The position numbers were made by a program, and so were the translations under genes. A model generated the notes under the pieces. It did no database searches. It saw only the letters and a list, made by a program, of their open reading frames with translations, and was not told the origin of the DNA. A stretch of 41,130 nt of DNA. Origin: an uncultured Bacteroidota bacterium (GTDB lineage Bacteria; Bacteroidota; Bacteroidia; Bacteroidales; GCA-2748055). Of the stretch, positions 1 to 6,306 are shown piece by piece. The stretch lies in assembly GCA_937129385.1 (NCBI GenBank), contig CAKZNC010000172.1, forward strand, positions 1-41,130. Reading direction: 5' to 3'. How positions within the stretch are numbered: the first letter of the stretch is position 1; each line of letters opens with the position of its first letter.

Positions 1-71
1 GACGGCTGAAGCCTGACGACTGACGGCTGACGACTGACAACTGACGACTGACGGCTGACGACTGACGGCTG
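1..71. repeat. Heptamer tandem repeat (CTGACGA/CTGACGG)
   Basis: After a 5-base partial unit there are nine consecutive 7-base units of the form CTGACGA or CTGACGG, with CTGAAGC and CTGACAA as variants, ending in CTG at 71. The array is cut by the window edge, so its full length is unknown. The 7-base period matches the period inside the inverted-repeat arms at 1360-1386 and 1853-1879. It may be one arm of a similar element lying to the left, which is inference. Confidence 0.85.
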
Positions 72-371
72 TAAAACGTAACATTTCCCCAAAAATCACG
101 TTTAACGAACCATAGAGCCATGTCAATTATTTGACCCCGGTATGAAAAAACGGGATGATCAGCTGCCCTCAGCATGTGAATGATTGTTCATAAACAGGAT
201 TTGAGGTGTGGTTGAACTCATGTATATTTACATAGCCAAAGACTGTAAATAGCACTGAATCAATTTGATTCTGCAATATTTAAAATGTTAAAAACAAAGT
301 GGGTCCGGTAGGCAGGCATATTGTTGTTTAAAAAAAGTTACTAATTTTAGTTTAGATTTAAAGCAGCACGC
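72..371. other. Intergenic region upstream of the PorP/SprF gene
   Basis: This 300-base AT-rich stretch holds no convincing gene. It should contain the promoter of the gene starting at 372, but no clean TTTG / TAnnTTTG pair was found. The nearest matches are TA-rich boxes around 340-360 that lack the final G. Nothing else was recognised. Confidence 0.5.
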
Positions 372-1352
372 GTGAGGAAGTTGATCATAGCCATATCTTT
401 AATCCTGATTTTCAGAGGTATATCTGGTCAGGACCCCCACTTCACGCAATTTTATGCGAATCCGCTGTACCTGGCCCCGAGTTTTGCCGGCGCGATCCAG
501 TCGGACCGTATCGCTGCCGTATACCGCAACCAGTGGGCCTCGCTTCCAGGCGCCTATGTCACCTACAGTTTCTCCTACGACCATTTTTTCGAGAATTTCA
601 ATAGTGGCCTGGGAGTTTTGCTGATGCGTGATGTGGCGGGGACGGGAGACCTGGCCATGACGAATGCCGGTCTGCAATATTCCTACGACATCAAGATCAA
701 CAATTACTGGCATGTTCGACCGGGGATCCACGTCAACTACACGCAGATGGGGATCGACTATTTCAAGCTTACCTGGAACGACCAGCTGTCGACGGGCGGA
801 ACATCCGGCGGGACGATTGAGCAGCCGGGTGAGGAGGTGAAGGCTGATATCGACTTTTCCACCTCCGCTTTGGTGTATTCCGACCGGCTCTGGTTTGGGT
901 TCGGGGTGGATCATTTGCTGACGCCCAACTACGGGTTATGGAACAATGATGCCGACTGGCCGGTGAAGTACACCGTCTTCGGCGGTGCCCAGGTGATCAA
1001 GCGCGGTCATCTATTCAACCCCATCGACGAATCCCTGTCACTGGCCTTCCTGTTCAGGCACCAGGACATCTTCAATCAGCTCGACCTCGGTGTCTACTGG
1101 TACAAGGCACCGCTGATGCTGGGCCTGTGGTATCGTGGTGTGCCGATCATCAGCAAGGATCCGCGCGGTGATGCAGTCGCCTTCCTGGTCGGCTACAAGA
1201 TGGACGACATCCGCGTCGGCTACTCCTACGACTTCACCATCTCCAACCTGGTGAGCTCCACCGGCGGCTCCCACGAGATCTCCGTGGTATACGAGTTCAA
1301 CACCTCACGGGCGAGGAAAAAGCGGAGGATGGTGCCGTGTCCGGAGTTCTGA
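372..1352 (+). CDS. PorP/SprF family T9SS-associated outer-membrane protein
   Basis: This 326-residue protein belongs to the PorP/SprF family, beta-barrel proteins linked to type IX secretion and gliding in Bacteroidota. It starts at a GTG that gives a signal peptide (residues 1-19). The mature protein opens with QDPHFTQFYANPLYLAPSFAG-type sequence (core QFYANPLYL), the family hallmark. The remainder is rich in alternating aromatic/polar strands (YSYDI, WFGFGVDHLL, VGYSYDFTISNL), as expected of a barrel. Length is normal for the family. Orphan copies not next to porK-N, as here, often accompany secreted cargo or adhesins; that is family knowledge. The partner cargo is not identified, although two proteins with T9SS tails are encoded at 6307-8073 and 9333-11558. 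Confidence 0.92.
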   Translation: MRKLIIAISLILIFRGISGQDPHFTQFYANPLYLAPSFAGAIQSDRIAAVYRNQWASLPGAYVTYSFSYDHFFENFNSGLGVLLMRDVAGTGDLAMTNAGLQYSYDIKINNYWHVRPGIHVNYTQMGIDYFKLTWNDQLSTGGTSGGTIEQPGEEVKADIDFSTSALVYSDRLWFGFGVDHLLTPNYGLWNNDADWPVKYTVFGGAQVIKRGHLFNPIDESLSLAFLFRHQDIFNQLDLGVYWYKAPLMLGLWYRGVPIISKDPRGDAVAFLVGYKMDDIRVGYSYDFTISNLVSSTGGSHEISVVYEFNTSRARKKRRMVPCPEF

Positions 1353-1359
1353 TGAAAGA

Positions 1360-1386
1360 GGAGAGAGGAGAGAGGAGAGTTAAGAG
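1360..1386. repeat. Left arm of 27-bp perfect inverted repeat
   Basis: The arm consists of three 7-base units (GGAGAGA, GGAGAGA, GGAGAGT) followed by TAAGAG. It is the exact reverse complement of 1853-1879, and pairing breaks on both sides of the 27 bases. The stop codon of the minus-strand gene (1380-1382) lies inside it. Confidence 0.95.
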
Positions 1387-1769
1387 AGCCTGGGATTGGA
1401 TTGGGTTGCTTTTCTTAGGCCTGACAACATAGCACAGATTTCTTCAATCTTTTTCCTGAGTAGTTTATAGTTTTCTTCAGAGATATATTCCAATTCAAAC
1501 GAAATAATTAACTGATTCAATAGTTCTACGGCGCTACTGTATGATACATTGATAAAGCGCAATCTGTCCTTTTTCGTATATCTAACCGTTCCTTCCGCAA
1601 TATTTGATGCTACTGAGATTGCACTTCTACGCATCTGGGAAATAAGATTAAATACTTCATTCTGTGGAAATTCTTCCAGGGCAGTGATTTCGTATATTTT
1701 TTTCGCAAGCAATCTTGATCTTTGCCATACCTTCAGCCTTTCGAATGTAAATATACCTGCTGCTTCCAT
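1380..1769 (-). CDS. Four helix bundle protein (S23 / 23S rRNA intervening-sequence protein family)
   Basis: This 129-residue protein has the hallmarks of the four-helix-bundle/IVP family: an N-terminal F-x-x-LKVWQRSR segment, QMRRSAISVASNIAEG around residues 45-60, and a leucine-rich C-terminal helix pair (SAVELLNQLIISFELEYI). It is full length for the family. Related bundles include the S23 proteins of rRNA intervening sequences and the Avd proteins of diversity-generating retroelements, which bind nucleic acid; the function of free-standing copies is unknown. No reverse transcriptase or variable repeat is present here. The gene lies entirely inside an inverted-repeat pair and is read against both neighbours, so it is not part of their operons. 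Confidence 0.88.
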   Translation of the reverse strand: MEAAGIFTFERLKVWQRSRLLAKKIYEITALEEFPQNEVFNLISQMRRSAISVASNIAEGTVRYTKKDRLRFINVSYSSAVELLNQLIISFELEYISEENYKLLRKKIEEICAMLSGLRKATQSNPRLS

Positions 1770-1852
1770 ATGTTTTTATTATTAATGTAACAACAGCATT
1801 AATTCTCGTGTTATGCTCCATTTTTTTTCATCACTTTCAACTTTTTCATCTA

Positions 1853-1879
1853 CTCTTAACTCTCCTCTCTCCTCTCTCC
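1853..1879. repeat. Right arm of 27-bp perfect inverted repeat
   Basis: Exact reverse complement of 1360-1386. It ends 10 bases before the TATCTTTG promoter box of the next gene. About 83 bases of AT-rich leader separate it from the start codon of the enclosed minus-strand gene. Confidence 0.95.
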
Positions 1880-1889
1880 ACTTTTTTTC

Positions 1890-1897
1890 TATCTTTG
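1890..1897 (+). promoter_or_regulatory. Probable -7 promoter box (TATCTTTG) for the OmpH-like operon
   Basis: TATCTTTG is an exact match to the Bacteroidota sigma factor -7 consensus TAnnTTTG. It lies about 45 bases before the ATG at 1943. The expected upstream TTTG (-33) is not seen: that position falls inside the right arm of the inverted repeat. Confidence 0.6.
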
Positions 1898-1942
1898 TAC
1901 CCTGAATTTTAACAGTTAAGACCAATTTAACCCATAAGACCC

Positions 1943-2557
1943 ATGAAGAATATCAATTATGTGATCAATGCCATTCTTGGAGCGGCGGTGATCGTTCTTT
2001 TCGTACTTTATTTTAGCGGCGATTCCAGTGAGATGCCGTCTGAGAAGAAACAGGTATCCGATTCAGCCAGGATGGCTTCGGGACCGTCGAACATTGCCTA
2101 TTTCAAGATCGACAGTGTGTTGGCTAACTGGGAGCTGTACTTCGATCTGCAGGAGAAGCTTGGTTCAAAGCAGCAGCAGCTGGAATCTGATTTTGAGAGC
2201 AAATCGCAGAGTTTCATGAAGCGCGTGGAGGATGCACAGTACAAGATCCAGCGTGGTCTGGTTACCCGTGCCGAAGCGGAGCAACTGCAGCAGCAGCTTG
2301 CACAGGAGGAGCAGAACCTGATGGGACTGCAGAACAACTACGCAGCGCAGCTCCAGGAGGAAGGCGTGGTGAAGAACCGCCAGATGCTGGATAAGATCGA
2401 GCAGTACCTGAAGGAGTACAACGAAGACCAGGGATATGATTACATCTTCAGCTACACCTTCGGAGGGAACCTCTTTTATGCCGATGATGCACATGACATC
2501 ACCCAGGAGGTGATTGACGGCATCAACGAAACCTTTCCTGCAGAGACAGCGGAGTAG
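1943..2557 (+). CDS. OmpH/Skp family periplasmic chaperone-like protein
   Basis: This 204-residue OmpH/Skp-like protein probably helps hold unfolded outer-membrane proteins in the periplasm. Residues 5-25 (VINAILGAAVIVLFVLYF) form a signal anchor or uncleaved signal. The sequence NIAYFKIDSVLANWELYFDL (about 50-70) is the typical start of the domain. It is followed by a long glutamine/glutamate-rich coiled coil (about 75-135), then the conserved C-terminal part (YDYIFSYTFGGNLFYADDAHDIT). Bacteroidota often encode several OmpH paralogues, and an anchored N-terminus is common in them. The next gene starts 3 bases after its stop, so the two are probably co-transcribed. Confidence 0.9.
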   Translation: MKNINYVINAILGAAVIVLFVLYFSGDSSEMPSEKKQVSDSARMASGPSNIAYFKIDSVLANWELYFDLQEKLGSKQQQLESDFESKSQSFMKRVEDAQYKIQRGLVTRAEAEQLQQQLAQEEQNLMGLQNNYAAQLQEEGVVKNRQMLDKIEQYLKEYNEDQGYDYIFSYTFGGNLFYADDAHDITQEVIDGINETFPAETAE

Positions 2558-2560
2558 ACC

Positions 2561-3790
2561 ATGGCCTTTGCAGACCGATACCTGCAAAAGCATGCTGCCG
2601 GGAAGCCGTTGATCGGCATAGAGCCCGGGGCAGATTTACGACATATCGTTGCCATACCGGCAACCAGGGAATCCGGGCTCACCAAGTGCCTGGATTCTTT
2701 GTTTTTATGTGATCCCCCGGGTTCTCCCACAGAGGTGATCGTCCTGATCAACACAGCAGAGAACAGCGATCCGGATACCTTGCAGCTGAACCGAAAGGTC
2801 CACCAGGAGGCGACGGCTTGGGCGAAGGAGCACCGGCGGGAGGATCTCGTATTTCATATACTGCTGGCGGAAGATCTGCCGGCACGTCATTACGGGGCCG
2901 GACTGGCACGGAAGATGGTGATGGATGAGGCGGTGCATCGGTTCGATGCCCTGGATCGGTCCGACGGTGTGATCGTCTCGCTTGATGCCGACTGCACCGT
3001 GGAGCGCAACTACCTTTCGGCTGTTGTACAACATTTTAAGAGTCAGCCTGCTACCCATGGATGTTCCATTGCATTTGAGCACCCGAAATCGGGCAGTGAA
3101 TTTCCTCCCGAAGTATATGAGGCCATCAAAAATTACGAGCTGCACCAGCGCTATTACCTGGCTGCTGTAAGGTATACCGGCTATCCGTATGCTTACCACA
3201 CTGTGGGAAGCTGCTTTGCCGTTCGCGCCGGGGTGTATTGCAGTCAGGGCGGCATGTCCCGCCGCCAGGCCGGTGAAGATTTCTATTTCATCCAGAAGGT
3301 GGCGATGCAGGGACGGTGGAGCGAGTGCAACAACACCACCGTGTACCCGTCACCGCGTCCGTCCGACCGGGTACCATTTGGCACCGGTCCGGCTGTAAAA
3401 AGACAACTCGAAGCCCAATCCACGCAGCATTCCGGCGGTACGCCCCATTCGACAGACATACCATGGTTTCCTACCCACCACCCGGAGTTGTTTGAGATGG
3501 TGAAAGCGTTGTATGACCTGATCCCGGGGTATTACGCGGCAAATGATCCTGCATCGTTGAACAATGCGCTGCATCCCCTGTTGCAACAGTACATGACAGA
3601 ATGCGGATTTGACGAATTGGTGGCAGAGATCAGGGCCAATGTGGCTTCGCAGGCGGCTTTCAGGGAGCGGTTTTTCCGGAAGTTCAACATGCTCTGGCTG
3701 CTTCAGTGGCTCCATTTCGGAAGGGAACGGGGCTTCGGCGATGTCAAGCTTACTGAGGTGTTGTACAATAGCTTTTACAACGAAAAGTAA
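2561..3790 (+). CDS. Glycosyltransferase family 2-like protein
   Basis: This 409-residue cytoplasmic protein has no signal peptide and a GT-A style fold. HIVAIPATRE near residue 29 matches the first strand of GT2 enzymes. D142-A-D144 in VSLDADC is a DxD-type nucleotide-sugar/metal motif, and G238-E239-D240 (AGEDFYF) matches the acidic ED motif near the acceptor site. The C-terminal 150 residues are not a standard GT2 feature and end in a helical segment (FNMLWLLQWLHFGRE). Donor and acceptor cannot be predicted. It sits 3 bases after the OmpH-like gene, consistent with one operon. The fold call is fairly secure; the role is unknown. Confidence 0.75.
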   Translation: MAFADRYLQKHAAGKPLIGIEPGADLRHIVAIPATRESGLTKCLDSLFLCDPPGSPTEVIVLINTAENSDPDTLQLNRKVHQEATAWAKEHRREDLVFHILLAEDLPARHYGAGLARKMVMDEAVHRFDALDRSDGVIVSLDADCTVERNYLSAVVQHFKSQPATHGCSIAFEHPKSGSEFPPEVYEAIKNYELHQRYYLAAVRYTGYPYAYHTVGSCFAVRAGVYCSQGGMSRRQAGEDFYFIQKVAMQGRWSECNNTTVYPSPRPSDRVPFGTGPAVKRQLEAQSTQHSGGTPHSTDIPWFPTHHPELFEMVKALYDLIPGYYAANDPASLNNALHPLLQQYMTECGFDELVAEIRANVASQAAFRERFFRKFNMLWLLQWLHFGRERGFGDVKLTEVLYNSFYNEK

Positions 3791-3803
3791 GCCACTATAT
3801 TTG
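3774..3803 (+). promoter_or_regulatory. Probable promoter of pruA (TTTA, 18-bp spacer, TATATTTG)
   Basis: TATATTTG at 3796-3803 matches TAnnTTTG exactly. A TTTA at 3774-3777 is one base off the -33 TTTG, with an 18-base spacer. The ATG of pruA follows about 60 bases later. The box begins just after the upstream stop codon, so pruA probably has its own promoter. Confidence 0.55.
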
Positions 3804-3863
3804 CACCTGTGAAGGAGGACTGCGGAGAGAGGTTCGATCATTCATTTTTAAAACAAACGTATT

Positions 3864-5495
3864 ATGCCAAAAGGAATTTTCAAGGTACCGATTGCCAGGA
3901 ATGAGCCGGTAAAATCTTATGCCCCGGGATCACCCGAGCGGGCCGAACTGAAGAAAGAAATAGAACGCATGCGCTCTGAAGTGGTGGACATCCCCATGTT
4001 TATTGACGGGAAAGAGGTGCGGACCGACAACACCGTATCGATGCATCCGCCACATGACCGGAAACATTTGCTGGGTCACTTCCACAGGGGAGACGCCAGT
4101 CATGTGCAGATGGCCATCGAGGCAGCTTTGAAAGCCAGGAAAAAGTGGGCAGCGATGACATGGGAGCACCGTGCATCGATCTTCCTGAAGGCAGCCGAGT
4201 TGCTGGCCGGCCCCTACCGCATGAAGCTGAACGCAGCAACAATGATCGGTCAGTCCAAGAACGTCTTCCAGGCCGAGATCGACAGTGCCGCGGAGCTGGT
4301 TGACTTCTTCAGGTACAATGTACAGTACATGATGGAGATTTATGCACAGCAGCCATCCTCTCCGGTTTCCATCTGGGACCGCGTGGAGTACCGTCCGCTG
4401 GAGGGGTTTGTCTTTGCGCTGACACCCTTTAATTTCACCTCCATCGCCGGAAACCTTCCCACATCGCCTGCGCTGATGGGGAACACCGTGGTATGGAAGT
4501 GCTCCAATACGCAGATCTATTCTGCAAAAGTTATCATGGACCTGCTGCGCCATGCGGGTCTGCCCGATGGCGTGATCAACCTGGTGTTTGTATCCGGACC
4601 GGTGGCTGGGAATGAGATCTTCAACCACAAAGACTTTGCAGGGATCCACTTTACGGGATCGACCGAGGTATTTCAGAACATCTGGAAGACCATCGGGGAG
4701 AATATCCACAAGTACAAATCATACCCGCGGATCGTGGGTGAGACCGGCGGAAAAGACTACGTGTTCGCACACCCGACGGCCAACGTTGACCACCTGGTGA
4801 TCGCCTTGCTGCGTGGTGCCTACGAGTACCAGGGGCAGAAATGCTCGGCTGCTTCAAGGGCCTATATCCCGAAGAGCATGTGGAACGAGTTCATGGAGAA
4901 ATTCGAGGGTATGGTGAAAGGGATCAAGATGGGTCCGCCTGAGGATCTCTCCAACTTCTACAATGCCGTGATCGATGAGGCCTCTTTTGACAAGCTGGCA
5001 AAGTACATTGACAACGCGAAGAAGGACAAGGATGCCGAGGTGATCATCGGCGGTGGATATGACAAGTCGGAAGGATTTTTTATCGAGCCCACTGTGATCC
5101 TGGCGAAGGATCCGCACTACGTGACCATGGAGGAGGAGCTGTTCGGACCGGTGCTCACCATCTACGTGTATGAAGATGACAAGATGGAGGAGGCGCTGGA
5201 TACGCTTGACAATACCTCTATATATGCACTTACGGGTGCGATCTTTGCGAGGGACCGCTATGCCATTGAGTATCTCTCGAAGCGATTGGTGGATACGGCA
5301 GGGAACTTCTATATCAATGACAAGCCGACAGGTGCGGTGGTCGGACAACAGCCGTTTGGCGGTGCCCGCGGATCGGGGACCAACGACAAGGCCGGCTCAC
5401 AGCTGAACCTGATCAGGTGGGTGAGTGCGCGGACGATCAAGGAGGAGTTTGTACCGCCGGAGGATTACCGGTATCCGTTTATGGAGGAGGAGTAG
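3864..5495 (+). CDS. pruA: L-glutamate gamma-semialdehyde (1-pyrroline-5-carboxylate) dehydrogenase
   Basis: This 543-residue cytoplasmic aldehyde dehydrogenase oxidises L-glutamate gamma-semialdehyde to glutamate with NAD+, the second step of proline catabolism. The general base E293 lies in GETGGKDY and the catalytic cysteine C327 in GQKCSAASRAY. They are 34 residues apart, the usual ALDH spacing. The sequence (SIWDRVEYRPLEGFVFALTPFNFT, FTGSTEVFQNIW, QQPFGGARGSGTNDK) matches the stand-alone ALDH4A1-type enzyme rather than a PutA fusion. Length is typical. No proline dehydrogenase gene is nearby. It has an apparent promoter of its own and is followed by repeats, so it is probably monocistronic. 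Confidence 0.95.
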   Translation: MPKGIFKVPIARNEPVKSYAPGSPERAELKKEIERMRSEVVDIPMFIDGKEVRTDNTVSMHPPHDRKHLLGHFHRGDASHVQMAIEAALKARKKWAAMTWEHRASIFLKAAELLAGPYRMKLNAATMIGQSKNVFQAEIDSAAELVDFFRYNVQYMMEIYAQQPSSPVSIWDRVEYRPLEGFVFALTPFNFTSIAGNLPTSPALMGNTVVWKCSNTQIYSAKVIMDLLRHAGLPDGVINLVFVSGPVAGNEIFNHKDFAGIHFTGSTEVFQNIWKTIGENIHKYKSYPRIVGETGGKDYVFAHPTANVDHLVIALLRGAYEYQGQKCSAASRAYIPKSMWNEFMEKFEGMVKGIKMGPPEDLSNFYNAVIDEASFDKLAKYIDNAKKDKDAEVIIGGGYDKSEGFFIEPTVILAKDPHYVTMEEELFGPVLTIYVYEDDKMEEALDTLDNTSIYALTGAIFARDRYAIEYLSKRLVDTAGNFYINDKPTGAVVGQQPFGGARGSGTNDKAGSQLNLIRWVSARTIKEEFVPPEDYRYPFMEEE

Positions 5496-5497
5496 GA

Positions 5498-5615
5498 GGA
5501 CTCGCTGGCGCGGGGGGGTTAACCGCAGAGTGTCGCGGGGGTTTAACCGCAGAGTAACGCGGAGTATACGCAGAGTTAAAGTAATATTTGCAGTGCGTAA
5601 TTACCGCAGAGTTAT
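5498..5615. repeat. Degenerate CGCAGAG repeat block upstream of the GxxExxY gene
   Basis: Units of CGC(A/G)GAGTnn recur at about 10-11 or 24 bases. TTAACCGCAGAGT occurs exactly at 5519-5531 and 5543-5555, with looser copies near 5559, 5569 and 5603. The block begins with GGACTCGCTGGCGCGGG, which resembles the start of the repeat at 40969. An apparent open frame through here is low-complexity translation of the repeat and not a gene. Confidence 0.85.
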
Positions 5616-6156
5616 TTTAAAAAATTCCTTCTATTCGTCAGATAAATCCAGTTTCCATAACATTAACAGGTAGAAATCAATACCTGGTATTATGGAATTA
5701 AATGAACTTAGCCGTATAGCACTGCAATGCGCATTCAAAGTCCATGCAGACCTCGGTCCGGGATTGTTGGAATCTGCATACGAAGCATGCACCTATTATG
5801 AACTCTGCGAAGCAGGATTAACTGTAGAGAAGCAGAAGGTACTTCCAGTAACATATCATAATGTAAAACTCGATGCAGGTTACAGGGTTGACCTCTTGGT
5901 AGAAGACTCACTTATTCTTGAGATCAAAGCAGTAAAAGCACTTGATGAAGTACATTTCTCACAATTGTTGACCTACCTGAAACTTGCAGATTGTAAACTG
6001 GGTCTGCTCCTGAACTTCAATGTTAAATCTTTGAAACAGGGAATTCGCCGTGTGGTCAATGTTTATTAACCAATGAAGTGGAAATTCGCCTCGCTCCTAC
6101 TCTGCGTTCCACTGTGCTACTCAGCGGTTAAAATTATCTGTGCCCTCTGCGGTTAA
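5519..6156. mobile_element. Inverted-repeat cassette carrying a GxxExxY gene
   Basis: The 12-base core TTAACCGCAGAG at 5519-5530 recurs in inverted orientation at 6145-6156 (CTCTGCGGTTAA), enclosing one intact gene at 5692-6069. Further weaker CGCAGAG/CTCTGCG copies lie on each inner side in the matching orientation. The plan parallels the four-helix-bundle cassette at 1360-1879, with different repeats and a different protein. Mobility is inferred, and exact ends cannot be fixed because the repeats are degenerate. Confidence 0.45.
5692..6069 (+). CDS. GxxExxY protein (PD-(D/E)XK nuclease-like)
   Basis: This 125-residue protein carries the family motif G24-LL-E27-SA-Y30. Residues D67 (YRVDLLV) and E77-I-K79 (LILEIKA) fit the D...ExK core of the PD-(D/E)XK nuclease superfamily, to which GxxExxY proteins (PDDEXK_3) are assigned. 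HFSQLLTYLKLADCKLGLLLNFN is the conserved C-terminal half. It is full length and intact. Its biological role is not established. It stands alone between pruA and the repeat-rich end of the block, and is more AT-rich than pruA, consistent with a separate origin. Confidence 0.9.
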   Translation: MELNELSRIALQCAFKVHADLGPGLLESAYEACTYYELCEAGLTVEKQKVLPVTYHNVKLDAGYRVDLLVEDSLILEIKAVKALDEVHFSQLLTYLKLADCKLGLLLNFNVKSLKQGIRRVVNVY

Positions 6157-6169
6157 TACTCTCCTCGCT
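6088..6169. repeat. Inverted-orientation repeat block downstream of the GxxExxY gene
   Basis: ACTCTGCGTTCC (about 6099-6110), CTCAGCGGTTAA (about 6120-6131) and CTCTGCGGTTAA (6145-6156) are reverse-complement versions of the CGCAGAG units at 5498-5615. Short GCCTCGCTCC and CTCCTCGC tracts mark the two edges. Confidence 0.75.
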
Positions 6170-6180
6170 ACAAGGCAAAT

Positions 6181-6218
6181 AAAAAAAACAGGAGAAAACA
6201 AAACCGTTTCCTCCTGTT
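6181..6218 (-). terminator. Rho-independent terminator for the minus-strand beta-helix gene
   Basis: On the minus strand a 12-base-pair stem (6188-6199 with 6206-6217, one A-C mismatch, 6-base loop) is followed by eight U residues from the A-tract at 6181-6188. It lies about 90 bases after the stop of the gene at 6307-8073. Confidence 0.8.
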
Positions 6219-6306
6219 CATTATACACGAAATGACTAATCTTTCGTGATGTTCCCGAAAAACCGGCACTTCTGCCATCTTTTACGGGAGAGCCTAAAAC
6301 TACTAC

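Larger units (their letters stand above)
1360..1879. mobile_element. Inverted-repeat cassette carrying a four-helix-bundle gene
   Basis: A perfect 27-bp inverted repeat (1360-1386 and 1853-1879) encloses one complete minus-strand gene of the four-helix-bundle/S23 family, whose stop codon lies inside the left arm. The whole unit is 520 bp and sits between porP-like and ompH-like genes. S23-family genes are known from intervening sequences inside 23S rRNA of Leptospira and Coxiella, which are also bounded by pairing ends. Here the same plan occurs in an intergenic site. That the unit is mobile is inference: no target-site duplication was identified. Confidence 0.55.

Noticed and set aside
1380-1769. 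Reading the four-helix-bundle gene as the Avd accessory protein of a diversity-generating retroelement
   Set aside because: No reverse transcriptase, template repeat or variable repeat is visible anywhere in the window.
3930-4709. Minus-strand open frame (259 codons) opposite pruA
   Set aside because: It is fully antisense to a convincing aldehyde dehydrogenase, and GC-rich genes commonly leave such open antisense frames.
5425-5673. Short plus-strand open frame across the end of pruA and the repeats
   Set aside because: Its arginine-rich product is translation of the CGCAGAG repeats in one frame and has no homology-like features.
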